Below are positions 15,626 to 23,027 of a stretch of DNA of 33,379 nucleotides, one piece after another. The translations under genes and the position numbers were made by a program. This DNA is from Acidimicrobiia bacterium (lineage in GTDB: Bacteria; Actinomycetota; Acidimicrobiia; Acidimicrobiales; Poriferisodalaceae): positions 1 through 33,379 of the forward strand of contig JAJDZE010000009.1 of NCBI GenBank assembly GCA_022824805.1, in the 5' to 3' direction. The first letter of the stretch is position 1, and every line of letters starts with the position of its first letter. The notes beneath the pieces were generated by a model. The model saw only the letters and a program-made list of their open reading frames with translations. It was not told the DNA's origin and did no database searches.

Positions 15626-16126
15626 ATGGCTGGGCTCGAAGACCTGTACCGGGAGATCATCCTCGACCACTACCGGAACCCGCGCCATCGCGGCGAGCTG
15701 GAATGCCCGCCGGCCCATCGCAGCGAGGGCTTCAACCCGCTGTGCGGGGACGAGGTGGTGCTGACCTTCGAGATGGACGGCGATGTAGTGACCGACCTTC
15801 GTGTCGGCGGCTACGGCTGCTCGATCAGCCAGGCGTCCGCGTCGATGATGTCGGCTGCGGTGATCGGCAAGACCATCGATGAGATCCGCGATCTGACGCG
15901 GGCCTTCAAGGCCATGATGTCGATCCATGAAGAGTCGATCGGCGGCGACGGAAGCGAGGCACTCGACGGCGCGGCTGACGCCGCCGGCGCCAATGACGGG
16001 GCCTTGCGGCTCGGTGATCTGGAAGCGCTGCGGGGCGTGGTGAAATTCCCCGTACGCATCAAGTGCGCCACCCTCGGCTGGAACGCGCTCGCCACCGGCC
16101 TCGACGAGACGGCCGCGGGCGAGTGA
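15626..16126 (+). CDS. sufU: SufU, zinc-dependent sulfurtransferase partner of SufS
   Basis: SufU takes the persulfide sulfur from SufS by ligand swapping and delivers it to the SufBCD scaffold. The 166-aa protein has the zinc ligands C40 and D42 in NPLCGDE, C65 in GYGCSISQAS and C147 in RIKCATLGWN. Residues ~105-127 are an Ala/Gly/Asp-rich insertion in the SufU-specific loop region. GAGGCAGG lies upstream of ATG 15626 at a workable distance. The stop overlaps the GTG of the next gene by 4 nt (16123-16126), so the flavoprotein gene downstream is part of the same operon. Confidence 0.93.
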   Translation: MAGLEDLYREIILDHYRNPRHRGELECPPAHRSEGFNPLCGDEVVLTFEMDGDVVTDLRVGGYGCSISQASASMMSAAVIGKTIDEIRDLTRAFKAMMSIHEESIGGDGSEALDGAADAAGANDGALRLGDLEALRGVVKFPVRIKCATLGWNALATGLDETAAGE

Positions 16127-17292
16127 GCCGCAGCGCCGAACTCGTCGAGCGAGCACGGCAGCTTGCACCGAAACTGGCTGCGCGGGCGGCGGCAGACCCG
16201 TGGGCTCGGCGGGTCGAGCCCGACGTCATCGAGGAGCTGCGTGGCGCCGAGCTGCTGACGATCGGCCAGCCGAGCGCTAACGGCGGCCAAGAGCTCGACT
16301 GGGTCACCTACCTCGAAGTGAATGCGGCGCTGGCAGAGGGCTGCCCGTCAACCGCGTGGCACTCATGCGTGGGCAACGCCCATGCTTGGCTGGTAGGCCA
16401 CTGGCCCGATGAGTGCCAGGAGGAGATCTACCGCGACGGGCCCGACATCTTCGTGGCCGGTGTGCTGGTCGACCGGGGCGACGCCACCCCCGTCGACGGC
16501 GGCTGGAAGATGAGCGGTTTCTGGCCGTTCGGCTCGGGCATCGATCACGCCGGCTGGCTCATCCTGGGCGGTCACTTCCCATCCCCCGGCGGCGACGGGC
16601 AGGTCTCGGGCATGTTCGTGCTGCCGGCCGAGGACGTCTCGGCGCTCGACGACTGGCACGCCAACGGGCTGCGGGCCACCGGCAGCAGCAGCCTCGTCGT
16701 GAAGGACGCCTTCGTACCTGAGCACCGGTTCATCCGCGGTGACGTACTGGCGTCAGGCCAGACGCCCGGCATGGCCCGCAACCTCGGCTGGATCCAGCGC
16801 AGCTCGCTCATGCCGACGCTGGCCTACGCGCTGGTGCCGCCGGCGCTGGGCGCCGCACGCGCCTCGCTGGCCGCGTTCGCCGAGGAGGTCGACGGCAAGG
16901 TCATCAGCCACGTCGACGTGCCCCAGACTGACTGGCCGCTCACGCACCGCCAGTTCGCCGAGGCCCACGCGCTGGTCGACCAAGGCGAGCTGCTGATGCG
17001 ACGCACCGCCGAACTGCTGATCGACACCGCACGCAAAGGCGAGGCCCTGGAGCTGCCCCTGCGGGCGAGGGTCCGGCTCGACTGCGCGTACGCCGTCCGC
17101 CGCTGCCTGGAAGCCGTCCAGACGCTCTATCTGGCCACCGGCGGCCGGGGCGTGCGCGATTCCAACCGCATCGGCCGTCTCCAAGCCGACTTGCAGGCCA
17201 TCAACATGCACGCCATCACAGCGCTCGACCCGGCCCTCGAGGCTTACGGCCGCATCCTCATGGGCCACCCCCCGCGCACCCCCCGCCTCTAG
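16123..17292 (+). CDS. Acyl-CoA dehydrogenase-fold flavin monooxygenase (HsaA/DszC-like)
   Basis: This 389-aa protein has the ACAD fold as used by group D flavin monooxygenases. The N-terminal helical domain includes EELRGAELLTIGQPSANGG, and the beta domain has WKMSGFWPFGSGIDHAGW and the substrate-loop strand. The C-terminal helices contain GGRGVRDSNRIGRLQADLQA and INMHAITALDP. This matches HsaA/HpaB/DszC-type enzymes, which use FMNH2 or FADH2 from a partner reductase to hydroxylate aromatic or sulfur compounds. No reductase gene is in the window. GTG 16123 overlaps the sufU stop. The substrate is not predictable; a simple ACAD role is the alternative, but the C-terminus argues against it. 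Confidence 0.82.
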   Translation: MSRSAELVERARQLAPKLAARAAADPWARRVEPDVIEELRGAELLTIGQPSANGGQELDWVTYLEVNAALAEGCPSTAWHSCVGNAHAWLVGHWPDECQEEIYRDGPDIFVAGVLVDRGDATPVDGGWKMSGFWPFGSGIDHAGWLILGGHFPSPGGDGQVSGMFVLPAEDVSALDDWHANGLRATGSSSLVVKDAFVPEHRFIRGDVLASGQTPGMARNLGWIQRSSLMPTLAYALVPPALGAARASLAAFAEEVDGKVISHVDVPQTDWPLTHRQFAEAHALVDQGELLMRRTAELLIDTARKGEALELPLRARVRLDCAYAVRRCLEAVQTLYLATGGRGVRDSNRIGRLQADLQAINMHAITALDPALEAYGRILMGHPPRTPRL

Positions 17293-17334
17293 CCGAAGTC
17301 GCAATTGGCCGATCCGAGCACCTGTGAGCTTGGA

Positions 17335-17784
17335 CTATCCGCGTTCCGGCGCCGGCTTGTCGAGCAATCGATAGTCCGCGCCGATACCGGCCATCGCAGC
17401 GCCGATACGCGGCCCGTGATCGCCGGACCACACGCAGAGCGGCGCGGCGAGGAATTCTGCCGCCGCCACAGCTTCCGCGCCGAGGCCGGAGAGCCCGAAT
17501 GTCGCAGCCAATTCGGCCATGCGAAAGGCGATTGATCGCATCGGCACGATCTGGACATCCTCATCGAGGATGACAAGACGATCGCCGAGAGCGCGTTGGG
17601 CAGCCAGCGGCCATGCACCCGTGAGCGCCCCACCGCTTGATCGGACAACCGAACGACACAGTCGCACCAGATAGAGATTGGTGGTAGCCGGCGAGTTGTC
17701 GGCGAGCGTCCGGCTGAGCGCCGAATCTGCCTCGTCTGCGAGCAGGTCGCGTAGGAGATGATCGTCCAGAATGACTCGGCTCAT
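17335..17784 (-). CDS. PIN-like toxin of an AbrB-PIN toxin-antitoxin pair
   Basis: This 149-aa protein is encoded directly after an AbrB-type antitoxin with a 4-nt overlap (17781-17784). It begins SRVILDDHLLRDLLA, with aspartates at residues 7-8 where PIN nucleases carry their first metal ligand. Further candidates are E104 or E110 and D122 in APLCVWSGDHGPRIGAA, the last segment resembling the final PIN strand. The usual Asp before the last helix is Glu here. I infer a diverged PIN-type ribonuclease; the fold should be confirmed. It converges on the flavin monooxygenase gene, 42 bp apart. Confidence 0.65.
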   Translation of the reverse strand: MSRVILDDHLLRDLLADEADSALSRTLADNSPATTNLYLVRLCRSVVRSSGGALTGAWPLAAQRALGDRLVILDEDVQIVPMRSIAFRMAELAATFGLSGLGAEAVAAAEFLAAPLCVWSGDHGPRIGAAMAGIGADYRLLDKPAPERG

Positions 17785-18020
17785 GTGGTGGCGAGATCAG
17801 GATCGTCGTCAAGGGAACGGACGAACTCCGCGTGCTGCTCGTGACTCAGCAGATCACCGAGGAGCCGCCGGGCCTGACCTGCAGGCACTGTCAGCACACA
17901 GAACCCCAGATCCAAGACGTCGACCTGACCGCCATCGTCCAATTGCCAGCGGTGACGCACCCCAGCGGGCAGCGACATCTGCCCCGACGACGACACCTTG
18001 TACTGCTGCACGGCGCTCAT
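17781..18020 (-). CDS. AbrB/MazE-type antitoxin
   Basis: This 79-aa protein has the swapped-hairpin AbrB DNA-binding domain at its N-terminus: QQYKVSSSGQMSLPAGVRHR, then WQLDDGGQVDVLDLGFCVLTV. The C-terminal half, with LLSHEQHAEFVRSLDDD, is the likely toxin-neutralising tail. A leaderless start at ATG 18020 follows TAAGAT by 6 nt. A perfect 8-bp inverted repeat lies immediately upstream of the -10 and is the obvious autoregulatory operator. The toxin gene follows with an ATGA overlap. This is a complete type II module between two parts of the SUF region. Confidence 0.8.
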   Translation of the reverse strand: MSAVQQYKVSSSGQMSLPAGVRHRWQLDDGGQVDVLDLGFCVLTVPAGQARRLLGDLLSHEQHAEFVRSLDDDPDLATT

Positions 18021-18026
18021 GGTGAG

Positions 18027-18059
18027 ATCTTACTTGGTAAAAAGCACTGCATTACCAAG
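18027..18059 (-). promoter_or_regulatory. Operator and -10 box of the AbrB-PIN module
   Basis: CTTGGTAA (18033-18040), an 11-nt spacer and TTACCAAG (18052-18059) form a perfect 8-bp inverted repeat. It abuts the minus-strand -10 box TAAGAT (18027-18032), which lies 6 nt before ATG 18020. An AbrB dimer bound here would occlude the promoter. Confidence 0.7.
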
Positions 18060-18104
18060 TTTTTGCGGCGATGCCCCATGTCTGGCAAATCGGATTTCCT
18101 CGGG

Positions 18105-18659
18105 TTACCAGCGGTGGCCGGGGGGGACTCCGGTCATCCATTCGGAGATTCGGCGTGAGGTGCCTGGTGTGGTGCCGGGGGGCAGTTCGCCGGGGGGGAA
18201 GAATGCCACCTCGGCGATCTCGGGCGAGACCGATTCCTCGACTCGCCAGTCGGTCACCACGAACACGACGATGTGGTCGCTGCGGTTGCCGTGGCGTGAG
18301 GAGTACACGCCGAGCACGTTCTGGGGTGTTTCGGCGACGACGACGCCGGTCTCCTCGCGCAGCTCCCGAGCCACCGCCTCCACCAGTGCCTCGCGGGTCT
18401 TGACTCCCCCGCCGGGCAGGAACCAGCCGTCCCGGTAGGTGTGGCGCACCAGGCAGACGCGGCCCTTGTGGTCGACGACCAGGCCGCGCACGCCGAGCGT
18501 CACCCTGGCAGGTCGCAGCCGCACCCAGAACTCGAAGAGTTGGTGCAGCATCCGGCGCACGCCCGGTTTCGACTCGACTGTGCCCTCTACGAGGGGTGCG
18601 GGCGCGGGACGCTCGGGGCGGTCCGGTTTGGCGCGCCGCTTCAGGCGTGGCAGTCGCAT
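18105..18659 (-). CDS. NUDIX hydrolase
   Basis: This 184-aa protein has a complete NUDIX box at residues 84-106: G84, E90 and R98-E99-L-R-E102-E103-T-G105, which bind Mg2+ and the diphosphate. The LPGGGV lead-in and the DGWFLPGG strand are typical. The first 35 residues are a basic, Pro-rich extension. NUDIX enzymes cleave nucleoside diphosphates linked to another moiety; the substrate here is unknown. The start ATG 18659 has no clear ribosome site, and the gene lies 10 bp after the pterin dehydratase stop, so it is probably the last gene of the long minus-strand transcript. Confidence 0.92.
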   Translation of the reverse strand: MRLPRLKRRAKPDRPERPAPAPLVEGTVESKPGVRRMLHQLFEFWVRLRPARVTLGVRGLVVDHKGRVCLVRHTYRDGWFLPGGGVKTREALVEAVARELREETGVVVAETPQNVLGVYSSRHGNRSDHIVVFVVTDWRVEESVSPEIAEVAFFPPGELPPGTTPGTSRRISEWMTGVPPGHRW

Positions 18660-18669
18660 CGAGCGGCAG

Positions 18670-18966
18670 TCAGCCCGCGGCGCCTGCTAGGCCGTCCATC
18701 GCACGTGCCAGGGCCGCATCCAGCTCGGTCACGCCGCCGCGGTCGTGGGTGTTCAGCGCCACCTCGACCGTGCTGTACACGTTCGACCAGTTGGGATGGT
18801 GGTCCATCTTCTCGGCCACCAGGGCGGCGGCGGCCATGAAGCCGAACGCCTCCACGAAGTTCCCGAAGCGGAAGGTGCGGCGCAATTCGCTGCCCGACAC
18901 GTCCCAGGCTCCTAGCTCGGCGGCGAGTTCGGTCAGTTCGTCGTGCGTCAACAGCTCTCGTGCCAT
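18670..18966 (-). CDS. Pterin-4a-carbinolamine dehydratase
   Basis: This 98-aa protein is the length of the PCD/PhhB family, which dehydrates 4a-hydroxytetrahydrobiopterin. The active-site motif is [10 protein letters not shown] (H56, H57) with the third histidine H74 in [21 protein letters not shown] is the preceding helix. GGGGAGGG lies about 8 nt before ATG 18966. No aromatic amino-acid hydroxylase is nearby. It is cotranscribed behind sufC copy B (113 bp away), so its role may be another one suggested for bacterial PCD homologues, for example in molybdopterin metabolism; that is speculation. Confidence 0.9.
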   Translation of the reverse strand: MARELLTHDELTELAAELGAWDVSGSELRRTFRFGNFVEAFGFMAAAALVAEKMDHHPNWSNVYSTVEVALNTHDRGGVTELDAALARAMDGLAGAAG

Positions 18967-19079
18967 CGGATCACCCTCCCCAGGTTTCCCCGTGCCCAGT
19001 CAACACCAACCGGCAGGCACATAGAAAGATCAATATTCCGCGCGCGTCAGGGCAGGCGTCAAGCGAGTTTCAGCGCCGC

Positions 19080-19970
19080 TCAGCCCAGTTCGTCGAGCGG
19101 GTCTGCCCAGGGGTCGGCAAACGGATCCTGAGCGGCAGATGCACCCGTTCCTGCAGCCGGGGTGCTGCCGAGCCCGCCGATCGACACTGCCACGCCGGCA
19201 TCGGGTTCTTCGGGCAGGTACGGCGTGTAGCCGTCGGCCTCGAGCGCCTCTGCCAGTTCGGGTCCGCCCGAGTCCACGATGCGGCCGTCCACGATCACGT
19301 GAACCTCGTCGGGCCGGAGGTACTCCAGCACCCGGGTGAAGTGCGTGATGGCCAGCACGCCCAAGCCGGCTTCGGTGAGCGCCTCGATGCGGTTGGCGCA
19401 GGCGCGCAGCGCGTCGATGTCGAGGCCGCTGTCGATCTCGTCGAGGATGGCGATGCGGGGCTGCAGCACGGCGAGCTGCACCGTCTCGTTGCGCTTCTTC
19501 TCGCCGCCTGACATGTCGACGTTCAGCGGCCGCGCCACCAGCTCGGCCTTCAGCCCGACGGCGGCCGCCTCGGCTTCGAGCAGGCTGCGGGTGCGTTCGA
19601 GCTGCTCAGCACTCGGGCTGTCGTTGCCGGCGCGCAATGCGAGTGCTTCGGCCAGTGCCTGGGCGGCCGACACGCCCGGCACCTCGGTTGGGTGCTGCAT
19701 GGCCAGGAACAGCCCGGCCTGTGCCCGCTCCCACGGCGCCAGGCTCAGCACGTCGACGCCGTCGAGGGTGACCGATCCGGCCGTGACCTCGTAGCCGGGG
19801 CGGCCCATCACGACGTGCGCCAGCGTGCTCTTGCCCGAGCCGTTGGGCCCCATGACTGCGTGCACTCGCCCGGAGGACACTTCGAGATCCACGCCCTGGA
19901 GGATCTCGGTGTCGCCCGCCGACGCGTGCAGTCCCTCGATACGCAGCGTGTGTGCGGAGTTGTCGCTCAT
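19080..19970 (-). CDS. sufC: SufC, Fe-S cluster assembly ATPase (copy B)
   Basis: This second SufC-type ATPase has 296 aa. Walker A GPNGSGKST is at residues 41-49, the Q-loop in LFLAMQHPTEVPG, the signature reads MSGGEKKRNE, Walker B is IAILDEIDSGLDIDAL and the switch histidine is in AITHFTR. The C-terminal ~45 residues after YTPYLPEEPD are a low-complexity Ala/Gly/Asp tail not found in typical SufC. ATG 19970 overlaps the Rieske stop (ATGA). It lies in the sufB/sufD block, so this copy is probably the scaffold partner; copy A shares the sufSU operon. The two copies differ clearly in sequence and are not a recent duplication. Confidence 0.93.
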   Translation of the reverse strand: MSDNSAHTLRIEGLHASAGDTEILQGVDLEVSSGRVHAVMGPNGSGKSTLAHVVMGRPGYEVTAGSVTLDGVDVLSLAPWERAQAGLFLAMQHPTEVPGVSAAQALAEALALRAGNDSPSAEQLERTRSLLEAEAAAVGLKAELVARPLNVDMSGGEKKRNETVQLAVLQPRIAILDEIDSGLDIDALRACANRIEALTEAGLGVLAITHFTRVLEYLRPDEVHVIVDGRIVDSGGPELAEALEADGYTPYLPEEPDAGVAVSIGGLGSTPAAGTGASAAQDPFADPWADPLDELG

Positions 19971-20299
19971 GGCAGCACCACCGCCACGCCGTCGTCGCCG
20001 GTGCGAATCTCGTACACCGGCACTGGCTGGGTGGCGGGGAAGCAGTTCGGCGCCCCCGTGCGCAGGTCGAAGCTCGACGAGTGCTGCGGGCATTCCAGCG
20101 CGCACTCGTCGGGCCACACCCAGCCGTCGGCCAGCGAGTAGTTCTGGTGGCTGCACTGGTCGCCGATGGCGTAGAAGTCATCACCGATGCGCGCGAGCGC
20201 GATGCGGTGACCTTCGACGTCGAAGCGGCGGGCTTCGCCGTCGGGAAGGTCGTCGCGCTGGCACAGCACGACGGTGCGGGTGTCGTTCGCAGCACTCAT
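19967..20299 (-). CDS. Rieske-type [2Fe-2S] ferredoxin
   Basis: This 110-aa protein consists of a single Rieske domain. The cluster ligands are C49-S-H51 and C70-P-Q-H73 (DQCSHQNY and ECPQHSSSF). GAGG lies 7 nt upstream of ATG 20299. Soluble Rieske proteins of this size, related to the non-heme dioxygenase ferredoxin components, are often encoded in actinobacterial suf operons. It may supply electrons for cluster assembly or be a client of it. It lies between sufD (93 bp upstream) and sufC copy B (4-nt overlap). Confidence 0.93.
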   Translation of the reverse strand: MSAANDTRTVVLCQRDDLPDGEARRFDVEGHRIALARIGDDFYAIGDQCSHQNYSLADGWVWPDECALECPQHSSSFDLRTGAPNCFPATQPVPVYEIRTGDDGVAVVLP

Positions 20300-20369
20300 T
20301 GCGCGACCTCGCGGGCACACATCTTCATCGCACGGCCTCGGCGAACTGGTTGCGTCGCTGGCAAGAGGC

Positions 20370-20384
20370 ACCGTCCGCGGCGGT
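20370..20384 (-). terminator. Weak hairpin in the sufD-Rieske gap
   Basis: ACCGTCCGCGGCGGT folds into a 6-pair hairpin with one G-U pair, just after the sufD stop and before the Rieske gene. It could attenuate transcription or be a chance GC-rich fold. Confidence 0.2.
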
Positions 20385-20392
20385 CGGGCTCA

Positions 20393-21643
20393 TCACAGTG
20401 CCGCCGTGAAGTCGGCGTCGGACACCAGCTCGTCGATGCGCTGGCGCACCGACGCCGAGATCTGCTCAGAGGGCAGCGCATCGAGGACCTCGTCGAAGAA
20501 CCCGCGCACCACGAGGGCCTCGGCCACGTCGGTGGGCACGCCCCGGCTCTCGAGGTAGAAGCGCTGGTCGGCGTCGACCGGGCCGATCGACGAGGCGTGA
20601 CTGCACTGCACGTCGCTGTTCTCGATCTCGAGGTTCGGCACCGACTCGGCCCACGCATTCGGCGACAGCTTCAGGTTCCGGTTGGTCTGATCGGCCACGA
20701 CGTTCGAGGCGTCGGCTTCGATGCGGATCAGCCCGGTGTAGACGGCCCGGGCGTAGTCGTCGACCGCCCCCTTGAACAGCAGGTCAGAGGTGGTGTGCGG
20801 CGCGACGTGGGTCTGGAACGTGCGGAAGTCGAGCGTGGAGGTGCCACGGCCGAAGTACACGGCGTCGATCTCGCTGTGGCCGCCGCGGCCGGTCATGTCG
20901 ATTCCGATGCGGGCTCGTGCGTAGTCGCCGCCCATCGCCACATGACCGATCCTCAGGTTGGCGTCGCGGCCCGTGTCTGCGCAGAGGTTGGCGATCTGCC
21001 AGGCGGTGTCGCCCAGTTCCTGCACGGTGACGTGGCCGAGATGTGCGCCGTCGCCCACGCTCAGCTCGGTGAGCGGGCAGATGAGTGCGGGTGTGTTCCC
21101 GCCGGTGTGGTGCTCGATCACGGTGGCCTGGCTGGTGCGGCCGGCCATCACGACGAGACGGGGGAACCATGCCAGCCCCTCGACATCGGTGTGAACGTGC
21201 ACCACCACGGGAGCGGTCAGCACGGCCTTCGGATCGATGCTGACCGCCACCGGCGCCGAGGCGAGCGCGAGGTTCCAGTCGCCGAACACATCGGGGCCCT
21301 CGGGCGCCACCGTGCCGATCAGGTCGTCGGCGCCGCTGCCGAGCACGTCGACGCGGACACCGTCGGCCCGCACCGACACGTCGACAACAGCACCGTTGGC
21401 GATGTGAACGACCGCTGCAGCGCTGTCGTCGACGCCGCTCATCAGGCCCACCGGTCCGGCCGTGCCGCCCGGCGCCGCGAATGCATATTGCGCTGGGTCG
21501 AGATCGTCGATCGGGGTGTAGCGCCACACCTCTTCGGTGAATGACGGCTGGCCCGCCGCAACCGCCCGCTCCGCTGCGACGCGACGCCGCTTGGCCAACG
21601 CGTCGGATCCGCCGAGCGCGTCGACGAGGTCGGGGCTGAACAC
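20393..21643 (-). CDS. sufD: SufD, SUF scaffold subunit
   Basis: SufD pairs with SufB in the SufBC2D scaffold where new Fe-S clusters form; it assists iron acquisition. This 416-aa protein has the right-handed beta-helix core of the family: repeated beta strands from residue ~150, and the conserved block NLEIENSDVQCSHASSIG with the SufD histidine, then VDADQRFYLESRG and the C-terminal helices. The start is GTG 21643. A TAGCCT box sits 7 nt before it, so sufD seems to have its own leaderless promoter in addition to readthrough from sufB. Low-complexity insertions are modest. Confidence 0.92.
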   Translation of the reverse strand: MFSPDLVDALGGSDALAKRRRVAAERAVAAGQPSFTEEVWRYTPIDDLDPAQYAFAAPGGTAGPVGLMSGVDDSAAAVVHIANGAVVDVSVRADGVRVDVLGSGADDLIGTVAPEGPDVFGDWNLALASAPVAVSIDPKAVLTAPVVVHVHTDVEGLAWFPRLVVMAGRTSQATVIEHHTGGNTPALICPLTELSVGDGAHLGHVTVQELGDTAWQIANLCADTGRDANLRIGHVAMGGDYARARIGIDMTGRGGHSEIDAVYFGRGTSTLDFRTFQTHVAPHTTSDLLFKGAVDDYARAVYTGLIRIEADASNVVADQTNRNLKLSPNAWAESVPNLEIENSDVQCSHASSIGPVDADQRFYLESRGVPTDVAEALVVRGFFDEVLDALPSEQISASVRQRIDELVSDADFTAAL

Positions 21644-21650
21644 GCTGCGG

Positions 21651-21656
21651 AGGCTA
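21651..21656 (-). promoter_or_regulatory. -10 box TAGCCT, leaderless promoter for sufD
   Basis: On the minus strand, TAGCCT is followed by 7 nt and then GTG 21643. It could allow sufD-Rieske-sufC to be expressed separately from the sufB part of the cluster. Confidence 0.5.
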
Positions 21657-21709
21657 CCGGCGCGCCCGTCAGGGCCTAGCGGGCCGAAGCGGCCCGCAGC
21701 GAGCCGTGA

Positions 21710-22123
21710 TCAAACCTCGCCGTCTTTGCGGTCGTCGCGGTCGCGGCGGCGCTGGGCTCGCCTGGCCTTCTTGGTGGCCTTGCGCTTGCGTGCCTTCGCG
21801 CGGAGGCCCTTCGGCCGCGCACGCTCGGCTTCGACTTCTTCAAGGATTCGTGGCCCTGCCTCGTTCAGGATGTCCTCAGCAGCGTCGAGGAGATCGCCGA
21901 TGGAGTCGTCCACGCCGACGCTCTCGGGCTCAGTGGCGAAGTTCCGAACACCCAGCGAGCCGTGCTGCCAGCCGGCATCGAGACGCCGAGGCGAGTACGA
22001 CGGGCAGTCCTCCGGGCAGCGCCACGGGGCCTCGGGGGCGAGGTCGAGGTTGCACTTGCGCACCGTGTCGCCGTTCGGGTACGTCCGGCTCTCGTAGTGG
22101 CGGCAGTTCGTCCGCATCGGCAT
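21710..22123 (-). CDS. Four-cysteine protein with a basic tail, conserved hypothetical
   Basis: The start ATG 22123 is set by GGGAGG 8 nt upstream; ATG 22117 is possible. The 137-aa protein has cysteines C7, C24, C36 and C40 in RTNCRHYESRTY, VRKCNLDLAPEAPWRCPEDC, a C-x16-C-x11-C-x3-C pattern able to bind zinc or an Fe-S cluster. A middle acidic part with a short helix follows, then a tail of about 40 residues that is mostly Arg/Lys (from RPKGLRAKARKRK). I recall similar proteins only as actinobacterial hypotheticals. It sits between the CitE-like gene (14 bp) and sufD. A link to cluster assembly or to nucleic-acid binding is possible but unproven. Confidence 0.8.
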   Translation of the reverse strand: MPMRTNCRHYESRTYPNGDTVRKCNLDLAPEAPWRCPEDCPSYSPRRLDAGWQHGSLGVRNFATEPESVGVDDSIGDLLDAAEDILNEAGPRILEEVEAERARPKGLRAKARKRKATKKARRAQRRRDRDDRKDGEV

Positions 22124-22137
22124 GGCAGCCGCCTCCC

Positions 22138-23010
22138 TCAGCGCTGCGCAATCGCGTCGGCGAGCGCAATGGCCCGCCGGGCTTCGTCCACGTGAAGATT
22201 CTCGACCATCTTGCCGTCTACGGTCACCACCCCGCGGCCATCTGCCACCGCCGCCTCGAACGCCTCGATGACCTGGCGGTGGAAATCGAGCTCGTCGAGG
22301 CTCGGCGAGAAGGCCTCGTTGGCGGGGTCGACCTGGCTGGGGTGGATGAGCGTCTTGCCGTCGAAGCCCAGGTCGGCGCCTTGGCGGCACACGGCTGCGA
22401 ACCCGTCGGCGTCGCGGATGTCGTTGTAGACGCCGTCGAGAGCGGTGACGCCGGCCTCCCGGGCGGCCACCAAGCAGGTCGCGAGGTGCGGCACCAACCC
22501 AGCCCGGTCGGGCGTGATGGTGGCGTGCAGTTCCTTGGCCATGTCGTTGGTGCCCATGACGACCGCTTCGGTCCGCTCGAAGCCGGCGATCTCGCGGGCG
22601 TGGGCGATGCCAGCAGGTGTCTCGATCATCGCCCAGATGCGCACCGAGTCGGGGGCGCCCGCGGTGTCGAGCAGGTCGGACACGGCCACAAGATGAGCGG
22701 CGCTCGACACCTTGGGGATGACGACGGCCGAGGGGGCCGCTGCACCCGCGGCCTTGATGTCGTCACGACCCCACGGGGTGTCGAGCCCGTTGCAGCGGAT
22801 CGTCAGCTCGCGGTAGCCGTACTCGCCAGATGACGCGGCGGCGCACGCGCCCTCGCGGGCAGCTTCCTTGGCATCGGGCGCCACCGCGTCCTCGAGATCG
22901 AAGATGAGTGCGTCTGCGCCGATGGTCTTGGCCTTCTCCAGCGCCCGGGCGTTGGCCGCCGGCATGTAGAGCACCGATCGGCGCGGGCGGGGGCTGGCGG
23001 CAGCGCTCAT
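22138..23010 (-). CDS. CoA-ester lyase, CitE-like (HpcH/HpaI family)
   Basis: This 290-aa TIM-barrel protein has the features of the family. RSVLYMPAANARALEKA is the first strand, LIFDLEDAVAPDAK holds the Mg2+-region acidic residues, ELTIRCNGLDTPWG the loop with the substrate arginine, and IWAMIETPAGI the metal-binding Glu. KTLIHPSQVDPANEAF is the C-terminal signature. Members cleave citryl-, malyl- or citramalyl-CoA. A free-standing CitE without CitD/CitF is more like the citramalyl-CoA lyase or mycobacterial CitE group. It follows the second lyase by 17 bp in the sufB-sufD interval. Its exact substrate is unknown. Confidence 0.9.
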   Translation of the reverse strand: MSAAASPRPRRSVLYMPAANARALEKAKTIGADALIFDLEDAVAPDAKEAAREGACAAASSGEYGYRELTIRCNGLDTPWGRDDIKAAGAAAPSAVVIPKVSSAAHLVAVSDLLDTAGAPDSVRIWAMIETPAGIAHAREIAGFERTEAVVMGTNDMAKELHATITPDRAGLVPHLATCLVAAREAGVTALDGVYNDIRDADGFAAVCRQGADLGFDGKTLIHPSQVDPANEAFSPSLDELDFHRQVIEAFEAAVADGRGVVTVDGKMVENLHVDEARRAIALADAIAQR

Positions 23011-23027
23011 ATGGAGTCCAGACTCTC

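Noticed and set aside
14318-16168. Minus-strand open frame of over 600 codons across sufS and sufU
   Set aside because: SufS and SufU have all family residues on the plus strand; the antisense product is compositionally odd and shows no motif.
19952-21544. Plus-strand open frame of over 500 codons across sufD and the Rieske gene
   Set aside because: Antisense shadow of two clear genes.
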